Assembly: GCF_900112375.1 (NCBI RefSeq)
Contig: NZ_FOLS01000008.1
Location: forward strand, 1-64,000
DNA length: 64,000 bases
From: Pseudomonas citronellolis
Lineage (GTDB): Bacteria > Pseudomonadota > Gammaproteobacteria > Pseudomonadales > Pseudomonadaceae
Direction: 5' to 3'
Under the pieces are notes generated by a model. That model saw nothing but the letters and a program-made list of their open reading frames with translations. It ran no database searches and was not told where the DNA came from. Positions 17,592 to 28,457 of the stretch are shown here, piece by piece. The translations under genes were made by a program, and so were the position numbers. Every line of letters begins with the position of its first letter. Position 1 is the stretch's first letter.

Positions 17592-17902
17592 CTTTTCGTA
17601 GGAGCGAGCTGGCTCGCGAACGGGGCTCCCTGGGGCTTCGGTGCCAGCCAAGAGCACCCTCTCCCCAGCCCTCTCCCTGAAGGGAGAGGGGGCTTGTCCG
17701 TGCCAACGGGAGGAATGGCCTACGCCGGATACTTCGTGCTTGCCGGCTAACTGTGGAATACCCCCAATACGCCGAACAGTCCCCTCTCCCTTCAGGGAGA
17801 GGGTTAGGGAGAGGGGCAGAGCCAGCCCGATGCACCGGCACAACCGGGAAGCCTCGTTCGCGAGCAAGCTCGCTCCTACGAAGAGCACTTCGGCGCGGCT
17901 GG
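17592..17902. repeat. composite REP element, copy A
   Basis: An approximately 310-bp unit is bounded by GTAGGAGCGAGC-type arms and the reverse GCTCGCTCCTAC. It contains two hairpins, CCCTCTCCCT/AGGGAGAGGG at 17669-17690 and a second near 17785. Copy B at 18096-18408 is nearly identical in direct orientation. No coding sequence is seen in 17563-18414. Confidence 0.85.
17669..17690. terminator. perfect hairpin in the repeat element, possible bidirectional terminator
   Basis: Ten-base arms CCCTCTCCCT and AGGGAGAGGG around GA. There is no T-tract, so function as an intrinsic terminator is uncertain. It lies between the convergent activator operon and the 14-gene minus-strand operon. Confidence 0.4.
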
Positions 17903-18095
17903 GGGACAGTCATTCCTGCGCCCTCCGGCAAACACACGCTCCCGTAGGAGCGGACTCCGTCCGCGATCCATGGCGCCGGCCCTGCCGGCGCAATCGCGGA
18001 TAAATCCGCTCCTACAGGTAAACGTGCACCCCGTAGGATGGGTATTGCTTCGTGCGATACCCATCCTACGAAGCTACTCATACGGGCGGGCACGG

Positions 18096-18408
18096 CTTTT
18101 CGTAGGAGCGAGCTTGCTCGCGAACGAGGCTTCCCGGGGCTTCGGTGCCAGGAGCAAGAGCACCCTCTCCCCAGCCCTCTCCCTGAAGGGAGAGGGGGCT
18201 AGTCCGTGCCAACGGGAGGAATGGCCTATGCCGGATGCTTCGTGCTTGCCGGCTAACTGTGGAATACCCCCAATACGCCGAACAGTCCCTTCTCCCTTCA
18301 GGGAGAGGGTTAGGGATAGGGGCGGAGTCAGCCCGATGCACCGGCACAACCGGGAAGCCCCGTTCGCGAGCAAGCTCGCTCCTACGAAGAGCGCTTCGGC
18401 GCGGCTGG
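18096..18408. repeat. composite REP element, copy B
   Basis: Direct repeat of copy A shifted by 504 bp. It ends only 7 bp before the stop of the aldo/keto reductase gene, so it forms the 3' end of the long minus-strand operon. Between the copies, 17903-18095 holds two further short REPs (GTAGGAGCGGACTCCGTCCG near 17945; GTAGGATGGGTATTGC near 18032). Confidence 0.85.
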
Positions 18409-18414
18409 CGTCTG

Positions 18415-19428
18415 TCATGCCCCGCGCGGGCGGCGGCCGGGGACGAAGTGGGTAGGGTCGTTGTAGCCCGGCGTGGAGGCGTGGCCGGGGGTGACCAGGG
18501 CGTCGACGAAGGCTTCGTCCTCGGCGTCCAGGCGCACGTCCAGCGCCTTCAGGTAGTCCTGCCATTGCTCCTCGGTGCGCGGGCCGACGATGGCTGCGCT
18601 GACCAGGGCGTTGTTCAGCACCCAGGCGATGGCGAATTGCACCACGCCGACACCACGCGCCTCGGCGTGGGCCTTCACCTTCTGCGCGATCTCCAGGGAC
18701 TCCGCGCGCCATTCGGTCTCCAGGATGCGCTTGTCCTGGCGCCCGGCGCGGCTGTCGGCGGCCGGCTCCACCCCCGGCAGGTACTTGCCGCTGAGCACGC
18801 CGCGGGCCAGCGGGCTGTAGGGCACCACGCCCAGGCCGTGGAATTCGGCGGCGGTGAACTGCTCGGTCTCGGCCTGGCGGTTCACCAGGTTGTACAGCGG
18901 CTGGCTGGCGATGGGCCGGGGCACGCCCAGGCGCTCGGCCACGTGGACCACCTCGGCGATGCGCCAGCCGCGGTAGTTGGACAGCCCCCAGTGGCGCACC
19001 TTGCCTTGGGCGATGGCGTCGCCGATGGCCGCGACCGTCTCCTCCAGCGGCGTCTGCGGGTCCTCGCGGTGCAGGTAGTAGAGGTCCAGGTAGTCGGTGC
19101 CCAGGCGCTTGAGGCTGGCGTCCAGGGCCGCGGCGATGTGCTTGCGGCCCAGGCCGCGGCGGTTCGGCCAGGCGTCCGCCGGGCCCATGCCGACCTTGGA
19201 GGCCAGCACCCAGTCGTCGCGGCGCGCGGCGATGGCCTGGCCGACGATCTCTTCCGAGCGCCCGTCGTTGTAGACGTTCGCGGTATCGATGAAGTTGATC
19301 CCGCGTTCCAGCGCCTGGTCGATGATGCGCCGCGAGGCGGCGGCGTCGGTCTGGCCGCCGAACATCATGCTGCCCAGCGCCAGGGGGGAGACCTGCAGGC
19401 CGGAGCGGCCCAGGGTTCGGTAGTTCAT
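18415..19428 (-). CDS. aldo/keto reductase
   Basis: A 337-residue AKR with the family opening MNYRTLGRSGLQVSPLALGSMMFGG. The catalytic tetrad is visible as Asp in DTANVY, Tyr in NVYNDGRSE, Lys in ASKVGM and His in YYLHREDP, with the NADPH-binding end AIVGPRTEEQ. It reduces carbonyls with NADPH; related proteins are annotated as voltage-gated potassium channel beta-like or YajO-like reductases. It is the last gene of the operon that starts at 37158, 21 bp after the ABC exporter. It may reduce an aldehyde released by the monooxygenases; that role is inferred from position. Confidence 0.88.
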   Translation of the reverse strand: MNYRTLGRSGLQVSPLALGSMMFGGQTDAAASRRIIDQALERGINFIDTANVYNDGRSEEIVGQAIAARRDDWVLASKVGMGPADAWPNRRGLGRKHIAAALDASLKRLGTDYLDLYYLHREDPQTPLEETVAAIGDAIAQGKVRHWGLSNYRGWRIAEVVHVAERLGVPRPIASQPLYNLVNRQAETEQFTAAEFHGLGVVPYSPLARGVLSGKYLPGVEPAADSRAGRQDKRILETEWRAESLEIAQKVKAHAEARGVGVVQFAIAWVLNNALVSAAIVGPRTEEQWQDYLKALDVRLDAEDEAFVDALVTPGHASTPGYNDPTHFVPGRRPRGA

Positions 19429-19449
19429 GTCGCTCTCCGGTTGGGAAAT

Positions 19450-21267
19450 TCAGACCGCCTCGGCCTCTTCCTGGAACAGCCCGTCGGACTGCCGGCTCCA
19501 CAGGCGGTAGTACTGGCCGCGCTTCTTCAGCAGCTCCTGGTGGCTGCCGTCCTCGACCACACGGCCCTTGTCGAAGACGATGATGCGGTCAAGGTGCGCC
19601 ACCGTCGACAGGCGGTGGGCCACCACGATCACGGTCTTGCCCTGCATGATGCTGTCCAGCTGGTCCTGGATGAAGCGCTCGGTGATGGAATCCAGGCTGG
19701 AAGTGGCCTCGTCCATCACCAGAATGGGCGCGTTCTTCAGCAGCACCCGGGCGATGGCGATGCGCTGCCGCTGGCCGCCGGACAGCTTTACGCCGCGCTC
19801 GCCCACCAGGGAATCGTAGCCGTGCTCCATGCGTTCGATGAAGGCGCTGGCGCCGGCGCCGTGGATGGCCGCGGCCAGTTCCTCGGCGCTGGCCTCCAGG
19901 CGCCCGTAGTGGATGTTCTCGCGGATGCTGCGGTGGAACAGCCCCGGCTCCTGGGGGATCAGGCCGATCTGCCGGTGCAGCGAGTGCTGCGTCACCTCGC
20001 GGATGTCCTGGCCGTCGATCAGCACCTGGCCGCCGTCGACGTCGTACAGGCGCAGCAGCAGGTTGAGCAGGGTGGACTTGCCGGAGCCGGAGAAGCCCAC
20101 CAGGCCGATGCGCTGGCCGGCCGGGATGCGCAGGTCGAGCTGCTCGAAGATCGGCTGGCCGGGGTGGTAGCCGAAGCGCACGCCGCGGAACTCGACGCTG
20201 CCCTGGTGCACCTCCAGGCGGCGGGCATCGGGGCTGTCCACCACCTCGTGGGGACGGATCAGGGTGCGCACGCCGTTGGCGATGTTGCCGGTGGCCTCGA
20301 ACAGCTCCAGGAAGCGCCGCGACAGGCTGGCCACGTCGTTGATGATCAGCAGCGCCATGCTGGTGGCCATGACGAAGGCGGCGATGCTGATGGCGCCGCT
20401 GCGCCACAGCCACAGGGTGAGCAGCAGCATGCCGATCTTCAGGGCCATGCCGCAGCTGTTCTGGAACCAGCGGATCTTCTCCATGTAGCCCAGCGAGCGG
20501 CCGGCCGCCGCCAGTTCGCGGTCCAGGTAGCCGGACAGGTAGTCCAGCTCGTGGGAGTGCCGGGCGAACAGGCGCACGTTGCTCAGGTTGGTCACCGCGT
20601 CCACCACCTTGCCGGTGCTGATGCTGCGCGCCGCGGAGTACTGCTGCGCCAGCGGGTGGCTGCGCCGGGCGAGCAGGAAGGAGACGCCGATGAACAGCAC
20701 CGACCAGCCCAGCATGAACGCCGCCAGCAGGCCCGAGGCGCTGGCCAGCACCAGGCTCGCCAGGCTCAGGGTGACCAGCAGCGGGATCAGGTCGAAGAGC
20801 AGGATGTTCATGGTCTGGTTCACCCCCATGGCGACTTCCGAGACCTTGTGCGCCAGGGCGCCGGCGAACTCGTTGCTGACGAAGCGGTGCGAGTGCTGCT
20901 GCAGGTAGGCGTAGACGGTGTGGGTGACGCGCGCCCGCTGGCGCGGCAGCACGCGGATGTTGATGGTGTTGGCGCTGCGGGTGAAGACCACCTCCAGGGC
21001 CACCAGCACGGCGAAGCCGGCCACCGGCCAGAACAGCGCGTCGGTCGTGCCGTTGGCGTTCACCAGGCGGGTGACCTGGCCGAGGCTCCAGGGGATCAGC
21101 ACGGTGCAGACCACCGCGGTGATCTGCAGCAGCAGGATCGCCAGGTAGGCCCAGCGGTACTGGCTGACGAAGTGGATGACGAAAGGTACCGGCGCCTCCG
21201 GCAGGTAACGGATGTTCCAGGCGTGGGCCTGGCGTTCGCCGGCGGTGTCGTCCGGGGTGTGGCTCAT
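19450..21267 (-). CDS. ABC exporter half-transporter (fused permease and ATPase)
   Basis: A 605-residue type I exporter. The N-terminal transmembrane domain (about 30-340) begins AYLAILLLQITAVVCTVLIPW. The C-terminal ATPase carries Walker A GFSGSGKST, Q-loop QEPGLF, signature LSGGQRQR and Walker B ILVMDEATSSLD. It would work as a homodimer in the inner membrane. In this operon of importers and monooxygenases it probably exports a by-product or toxic intermediate; MsbA-like lipid export cannot be excluded. The stop of the GNAT gene lies 15 bp upstream. Confidence 0.88.
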   Translation of the reverse strand: MSHTPDDTAGERQAHAWNIRYLPEAPVPFVIHFVSQYRWAYLAILLLQITAVVCTVLIPWSLGQVTRLVNANGTTDALFWPVAGFAVLVALEVVFTRSANTINIRVLPRQRARVTHTVYAYLQQHSHRFVSNEFAGALAHKVSEVAMGVNQTMNILLFDLIPLLVTLSLASLVLASASGLLAAFMLGWSVLFIGVSFLLARRSHPLAQQYSAARSISTGKVVDAVTNLSNVRLFARHSHELDYLSGYLDRELAAAGRSLGYMEKIRWFQNSCGMALKIGMLLLTLWLWRSGAISIAAFVMATSMALLIINDVASLSRRFLELFEATGNIANGVRTLIRPHEVVDSPDARRLEVHQGSVEFRGVRFGYHPGQPIFEQLDLRIPAGQRIGLVGFSGSGKSTLLNLLLRLYDVDGGQVLIDGQDIREVTQHSLHRQIGLIPQEPGLFHRSIRENIHYGRLEASAEELAAAIHGAGASAFIERMEHGYDSLVGERGVKLSGGQRQRIAIARVLLKNAPILVMDEATSSLDSITERFIQDQLDSIMQGKTVIVVAHRLSTVAHLDRIIVFDKGRVVEDGSHQELLKKRGQYYRLWSRQSDGLFQEEAEAV

Positions 21268-21282
21268 GGCGGGTAGGGTCCT

Positions 21283-21822
21283 TCAGGCGTGGGTCAGGGG
21301 CAGCAGGTAGCGGGTCACCGGGAAGGCCGTGCCGTCCTCCTCGAAGACCCGCGAGGCGTTGCTTTGCGGGGTGAAGCCGGCGGCGCGGTAGAAGCGCTCG
21401 GCGCGCGCGTTGCCGTCCAGCGCCCACAGGGTGACGCGGGCGAAGCCCGCGGCCTCCAGGGCCTGGCGCGAGGCCAGCCAGAGCGCGCGGCCGATGCCGG
21501 CGGACCAGGCCGCCGGCACCAGGTAGATGGAATAGAGCTCGCCGGTGCCGGGCTCGACGTCGGGGTCGCGGCTGGGGCCGAAGGAACTCCAGCCGACCAC
21601 CGCGCCCTCGCGCTCGGCCACGCGGATGTCGCGGCTGCCGTTGCGGATGGCGTTGTCGATGAAGTCGACGCGGCGCTGCAGGTTGTCGGCCAGGCCCTGC
21701 AGGTAGCTGTCCGGCAGCAGCCCGCGGTAGGTCGCCTGCCAGCTCTGCACGTGGGCTTCGGCGATGGGCCGGGCGTCGCCTGGGCGAACGGCGCGGATCA
21801 GCGCGGGAATGGGCTCAGCCAT
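21283..21822 (-). CDS. GNAT family N-acetyltransferase
   Basis: A 179-residue acetyltransferase. LIRAVRPGDARPIAEAHVQSWQATYRGLLP opens the fold. The acetyl-CoA site is LVPAAWSAGIGRALW, a variant of R/Q-x-x-G-x-G/A, followed by LWALDGNARAERFYRAAGF. The ATG at 21822 has a strong Shine-Dalgarno (AAGGAGA) and overlaps the MFS stop by 8 bp. The substrate is unknown; in context it may acetylate an amine product before export. Confidence 0.87.
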   Translation of the reverse strand: MAEPIPALIRAVRPGDARPIAEAHVQSWQATYRGLLPDSYLQGLADNLQRRVDFIDNAIRNGSRDIRVAEREGAVVGWSSFGPSRDPDVEPGTGELYSIYLVPAAWSAGIGRALWLASRQALEAAGFARVTLWALDGNARAERFYRAAGFTPQSNASRVFEEDGTAFPVTRYLLPLTHA

Positions 21823-23290
21823 GGGCGGTCTCCTTGGGGCATGCGCTATCGGCGAGCGAGGGCCTGGCGTGGCCGCTGACCGAGGCCCCGGCGGCTTCGC
21901 CCAGGCGGCGGAACGACAGCGCCGAGGCGGCGCACAGCAGCGCCCCGGCGAGCATCGCCAGGGACAGGTCGGCGACCTGTGGTTGGGCATGGCCCTGGGC
22001 GTGCATGACCAGCCCCAGCAGGCTGGCGGCCAGGCCCACCGCCAGGCTCATGGCCAACTGCATGGACATCGCCGACAGGCTGCTGGCGCGGCTGGCCAGC
22101 TCGCGCGGCACCTCGCAGAAGGTCAGCGCGCCCAGGGTGCTGAACTGCAGCGAGCGCAGCAGGCCGCTCAGGTACAGCAGGCCCAGCAGCAGCCACAGGG
22201 GCGTGTCGGCGCGCAGCAGGGCGCAGCCGACGATGGACAGGGCGCAGAGCAGGGCGTTGCCGACCAGGGTGCGGCGGAAGCCCAGGCGCTGGACGATGCG
22301 CACCGAGAGGAACTTCACGCTCAGCGCGCCGGCGCCTCCGGCCAGGGTCAGCAGCCCGGCGTCCAGCGCCCCCAGGCCGAAGCCCAGCTGCAGCATCAGC
22401 ACCATCAGGAACGGCTGCGCGGCGCTGCCCAGGCGGAACAGGTTGCCGCCCCAGATCGCCGTGGCGAAGGTGGGGATGCGCAGCAGGCCGAGGTCGATCA
22501 GCGGCGCCGCGTGGCGCCGGGCATGGCGCCAGTAGGCCAGCGCGGCGCAGGCGCCGGCGGCCAGCAGCGTGGCCACCAGCGGCAGCGGCAGCAGGCGGTG
22601 GCCCAGGGCCTCGAAGCCGAACACCAGCGCCGCCAGGGCGCAGCCGCTGAGCAGGAAGCCGCGGCGGTCCAGGCGCCGCTGCGGATCGCCCGGGAAGTCG
22701 GGGATGAAGCTCAGGATCAGGACGATGCCCAGCGCGCCGATGGGCAGGTTGACCAGGAAGATCCAGTGCCACGACAGCAGGTCCACCAGCAGCCCGCCCA
22801 GCGGCGGGCCGAGCAGCGGCCCGACCAGCGCCGGGATGGCCAGCGCGGCCATGTTGCGCAGCAGGGTGTCCGGCGTCGACCAGCGCAACAGCAGCACCTG
22901 GCCCACCGGCGCCATCAGCGCCCCGGCGGCGCCCTGGGCCAGGCGCGCCAGGGACAGCTGCAGCAGCGAGGTGGACGCCGCGCAGGCCAGCGAAGCCAGC
23001 ATGAACAGGCCGATGGCCGCCAGCAGCACCCGGCGCGGGCCGAAGCGGTCGGCGACCCAGCCGCTGACCGGCACGAACAGCGCCACCGCCAGCAGGTACA
23101 GCGACACCACCAGGTTCATGCGCACCGCGGCCTCGCCGAAGTCGGCGGCCATCTGAGGTAGCGCGGTGAGCACCGCGGTGCTGTCCAGCAGCTCCATGAA
23201 CAGCGCGGCGCCGGTGATCATCGGCACCAGGCGACCGCCGCGCGCCGGGGCATCGGTAGCGGGGAGCAGGGGGCGCATGGCTGCGCCCAT
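21815..23290 (-). CDS. MFS drug/metabolite exporter (DHA2, 14-TM type)
   Basis: A 491-residue inner-membrane protein with about 14 hydrophobic segments. Signatures are LDSTAVLTALPQMAADF in the first helix (motif D-like), GWVADRFGPRRVLL (motif A), LARLAQGAAGALMAP (motif B) and GPLLGPPLGGLL (motif C of antiporters), as in the EmrB/QacA group. It would act as a proton-driven exporter. Its start shares one base with the stop of the upstream monooxygenase gene (TGATG), showing tight coupling. A second start at 23278 is possible. Confidence 0.88.
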   Translation of the reverse strand: MGAAMRPLLPATDAPARGGRLVPMITGAALFMELLDSTAVLTALPQMAADFGEAAVRMNLVVSLYLLAVALFVPVSGWVADRFGPRRVLLAAIGLFMLASLACAASTSLLQLSLARLAQGAAGALMAPVGQVLLLRWSTPDTLLRNMAALAIPALVGPLLGPPLGGLLVDLLSWHWIFLVNLPIGALGIVLILSFIPDFPGDPQRRLDRRGFLLSGCALAALVFGFEALGHRLLPLPLVATLLAAGACAALAYWRHARRHAAPLIDLGLLRIPTFATAIWGGNLFRLGSAAQPFLMVLMLQLGFGLGALDAGLLTLAGGAGALSVKFLSVRIVQRLGFRRTLVGNALLCALSIVGCALLRADTPLWLLLGLLYLSGLLRSLQFSTLGALTFCEVPRELASRASSLSAMSMQLAMSLAVGLAASLLGLVMHAQGHAQPQVADLSLAMLAGALLCAASALSFRRLGEAAGASVSGHARPSLADSACPKETAHG

Positions 23291-24504
23291 CAGAACAGCC
23301 CCGAGGTCGGCGGCTCGCTGCCCTTCAGGCGCCAGGCGCCGACCACCGCGGCCTTCCAGTGGCGCGGGTTGTGGTTGGCCAGGGTGCGGGCGTTGCGCCA
23401 GTGGCGGTCGAGGTTGTGCTGGCGGCCGGTGGTGGAGGCGCCGCCGACGTCGAACAGCAGTTCGGCGGCCTTGAGCGCCGATTCCACGGCGATGTACTGG
23501 GCCTGGGCCACTTCCACCGCGGCGAGGTTCACCGCGTCGTGCTCCAGGCCCGCCGCCCAGGCTTCGTCGAGGCGCTCGGCGGCGCGCAGGATCACCGCCT
23601 CGGCGGCCAGGGCGCGGGCGGAGATCTCGCCCACGGCGAATTCCACGTAGGGGTCGTCCACCGAGCGTTGCGCGCTGCTGTGCTTGATCGGCCGGGCGTG
23701 GTCGCGGGCGAAGGCCACGGCGTCGGTCAGGGCGTTGCGGGCGATGCCGGCTTCCACCGCGCCGAGGAACAGTTGCAGGAAGGGCGTGACGATGGAGCGC
23801 TGGCCTTCCTCCACCACCCGCGGGCGGATTTCCCCCGGCTGCACCAGCAGGTCGTTCAGGCGCGTGGTGCCGCTGGCGGTGAGGCGCTGGCCCATGGCGT
23901 CGAAGTCGTCCAGCAGTTCCAGGCCCTCGCGGTCGCGCGGGACCACGAAGGACACCGGCTTGTCGTCCTCGTCCAGGGCCACCGCGCTGACCCAGTCGGC
24001 GTACAGCGAGCCGGTGCTGTAGAACTTGCTGCCGCTGGCGCGGAAGGCCTCGCCGTCACGGCGCAGGCGCGCGCTCACCGCGCCGTTGGCGCCGCCGATC
24101 TCCCAGCCGGCGTTGCCGAACACCTCGCCGGCGAGGAAGCGCGGGAACCAGCGCTGCTGCTCGGCCTGGTCACCGCGGGCGAGCAGGCCCTCGATGAAGG
24201 CGAAGCTGGGGCGCAGCGACTGGGCGACGTTGGAGTCCACCGCGGCCAGGTCGATGACGAACTGCACGGTGTCGCGCACGCTGGCGCCGGCGCCGCCGTA
24301 TGCGGCGGGGATGCGGAAGCACAGCAGGCGGTCGGCGGCTAGGGTGCGCACCTGCTCGTGGGGCAGCTGGCGCAGGCGCTCGCGTTCGGCGGCGCCCTCG
24401 GCGATGGCGGCCAGGCGCGGCACGGCGCGGCGGCGCAGCTCGGCCAGGTCGAGGGGGGCGGGGGGCAAGGTGGTTGCGGCGGATGTGGGCATCTTCAGGT
24501 CCAT
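23290..24504 (-). CDS. acyl-CoA-dehydrogenase-fold flavin monooxygenase (SfnB/DszC type), paralog 2
   Basis: A 404-residue protein with LLCFRIPAAYGGAGASVRD, SKFYSTGSLYADWVSAVA and the C-terminal LDRHWRNARTLANHNP that marks the DszC/SfnB branch. Reduced flavin is supplied by a separate reductase in this family. It lies directly downstream of an LLM monooxygenase gene (13 bp), and such LLM/DszC pairs work together on organosulfur compounds. The start at 24504 is preferred; ATG 24492 is an alternative with a better-placed GAGATGG. The exact substrate is unknown. Confidence 0.82.
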   Translation of the reverse strand: MDLKMPTSAATTLPPAPLDLAELRRRAVPRLAAIAEGAAERERLRQLPHEQVRTLAADRLLCFRIPAAYGGAGASVRDTVQFVIDLAAVDSNVAQSLRPSFAFIEGLLARGDQAEQQRWFPRFLAGEVFGNAGWEIGGANGAVSARLRRDGEAFRASGSKFYSTGSLYADWVSAVALDEDDKPVSFVVPRDREGLELLDDFDAMGQRLTASGTTRLNDLLVQPGEIRPRVVEEGQRSIVTPFLQLFLGAVEAGIARNALTDAVAFARDHARPIKHSSAQRSVDDPYVEFAVGEISARALAAEAVILRAAERLDEAWAAGLEHDAVNLAAVEVAQAQYIAVESALKAAELLFDVGGASTTGRQHNLDRHWRNARTLANHNPRHWKAAVVGAWRLKGSEPPTSGLF

Positions 24505-24517
24505 CTCGGGAAAGGGA

Positions 24518-25898
24518 TCAGGCCGGCGCCTGGGCGAAGCGCAGCGGCGCGCTGGCCTGGCGCAGGGCCGCCGGGTCGCGGTAGCGGGCGCCATGGTGGT
24601 CGGCGGGCAGGCGCGCGTGGCCGGCGCCGAACAGCCGTTCGCGCAGGGTCTCGCCGTCGTTGTAGGCCTCGCGGAAGCGTCCGCGGCGGCGCAGCTCGGG
24701 CACCACCAGTTCGATGAAGTCGCGCGCGGTGTGCGGGGTGAGGAACTGGCGCAGGTTGATGCCGTCGATGCCGTCCTCGTCGAGCCATTTCTCGATCTCG
24801 TCGGCCACCACCTTCGGCGTGCCGGCGACGAAGAAGCGGCCCTCGTCGAAGCCGCCCAGGCGCTTCACCAACTGGCCCACGGTGGCCTGCGGGTCGCTGG
24901 CCAGCAGCGCCGCCCAGGGCCCGCCGCCGGGCAGCTCGGCCAGCGGCGTGTGCGCCGGGAAGGCGGCCAGGTCGACGCCCGACTGCATGTGCGCCAGGGC
25001 GCCGTCGAGGCTCTGCAGGCGCCGGTAGTCTTCCAGTTTGGCCTGCACTTCCAGGTCGTTGCGGCCGACGATCACCGCCGCCTGGACGATGAACTTGATG
25101 CCCGCCGGATCGCGCCCGTGGGCGAGGGCGCGTTCGCGCATGTGGGCGATGTTGCGGCGCACCGCCGCCGGCGTCGGGCCGCCGGTGAACACCACCTCGG
25201 CGTGGCGCCCGGCGAACTCGGTGCCGGCCGGCGAGCCGGTGGCCTGGAACAGCACCGGGGTGCGCTGCCGCGAGGGTTGGCAGAGGTGCGGCCCGGCGAC
25301 CCTGAAGTGCTCGCCGACGTGGTCGATGTAGCGCACCTTGTCCGGGTCGGTGTAGATGCGCAGCTGTCGGTCGGCGATCACCGCGTCGTCGTCCCAGGAG
25401 CCTTCCCAGAGCTTGTAGAGCACGTCCAGGTATTCGTCGGCGATCTCGTAGCGGCGGTCGTGGGGCACCTCGTCGTCCAGGCCGAAGTTGCGCGCGGCGT
25501 TGGGCAGGTAGGAGGTGACGATGTTCCAGCCGACGCGGCCGCGGGTCAGGTGGTCGAGGGTGCTCATGCGCCGGGCGAAGGCGAAGGGCGGCTCGTAGGT
25601 GGTGGAGAAGGTGGCGCCGAAGCCCAGGTTGCGGGTCACCGCGGCCATCGCCGGGATGACCAGCAGCGGGTCGTTGCTGGGCACCTGCACGGCCTCGCGC
25701 AGGGCCGTCTCGGGGCCGCCGCGGAAGCGGTCGTAGACGCCCACCACGTCGGCCAGGAAGACGCCGTCGAAGGTGCCGTGCTCCAGCAGTTGCGCCAGTT
25801 CCGTCCAGTAGTCGATGTCGTTGAAGCGGTGCCGCTGGTTTTCCGGGTGGGCCCAGAGGCCGTGGACGATGTGGCTGACGCAGTTCATCTCGAACAGG

Positions 25899-25921
<23 letters not shown>
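24518..25921 (-). CDS. LLM-class FMNH2-dependent monooxygenase (NtaA/SnaA/DszA type), paralog 1
   Basis: A 467-residue luciferase-like monooxygenase. Family landmarks are LHVNLFEMNCVSHIVHGLW, TFDGVFLADVVGVYDRF, RMSTLDHLTRGRVGWNIVTSYLPNAARNFG and VLFQATGSPAGTEFA. The NtaA/SnaA/DszA branch oxidises nitrilotriacetate, pristinamycin, sulfones and similar molecules with FMNH2 from a partner reductase. Its start overlaps the end of the ABC ATPase gene by 23 bp. In a sulfur regulon it would cleave C-S bonds; C-N cleavage is an alternative. Confidence 0.87.
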
Positions 25922-27556
<1,635 letters not shown>

Positions 27557-27560
<4 letters not shown>

Positions 27561-28444
27561 GGGCGTTTGCCCTCGCTGTAGCGCAGCAGGGCGCGGCCGA
27601 GCACGGTCACGGCGACCACGGTGAGGGTCACCGCCGTGCCCGGTGCCGCGACCAGCCACCAGGCGTTGGAGAGGAAGTTGCGGCCGACCGAGAGCATCGA
27701 GCCCCATTCGGGCGCCGGCGGCGGCGCGCCGAAGCCGAGGAAGCTCAGCGAGGCGCCGGCGGCGATGTTGGCGCCAATGCCCAGGGTGGCCAGGATCAGC
27801 ACCGGGCGGATGGCGTTGGGCAGCAGGTGGCGCCAGATCACCGCCGGCCGCGACAGGCCCAGGGTGACCGCCGCCTCGACGTAGGCCGCGCCGCGCACCA
27901 CCTTGGCCTGGGCCCGCACCAGGCGGGCGTAGCGCGGGATGCCGGCGATGCCCACGGCGAGCATGGCGTTGACCAGCCCCTGGCCCCAGAAGGTGATGAT
28001 GACCAGGGCCAGCAGCAGTTCCGGGAAGGCCAGCAGCACGTCGATGCCGCGCATCGCCGCGGCATCCAGCCAGCGCGGCCCGAGCCCGGCGGCCAGGCCC
28101 ACGGCGATGCCGCCGAGCAGGCCGATGGCGGTGGCCGCCAGGCCCATCAGCAGCGACGGCCGGGCGCCGTGGACCAGGCGCGCGAGCACGTCGCGGCCGT
28201 TCTCGTCGGTGCCCAGCCAGTGCGCCGCGCTGGGCGCCTGGAAGGCGTGGCGGGCGCTGGCCAGCAGCGGGTCGGTGGCCACCAGCCAGGTCGGCGCCAG
28301 GCTGGCGAGCACCAGCAGCGCCAGGAACACCCCGGCCAGCGTCAGGCCCGGGCGGGCCAGGGCCGCGCCGAGGAAGGCGGGCAGCTGGCGGCGCCGCGAC
28401 GGCGCGGGCAGCAGGCGGGGCAGTGCGGTCGACGGACCGGCCAT
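27557..28444 (-). CDS. peptide-type ABC importer permease (DppC-like), system 1
   Basis: A 295-residue inner-membrane permease. FQAPSAAHWLGTDENGRDVLARLVHGARPSL is the DppC family motif, and the EAA loop reads YVEAAVTLGLSRPAVIWRHLLPNA. About six transmembrane helices follow an N-terminal helix. It pairs with the DppB-like permease at 32259, although five genes (two monooxygenases and an aldo/keto reductase among them) are interposed with the ATPase in the same operon. Confidence 0.91.
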
Positions 28445-28457
28445 GGGCGTTCTCCTG

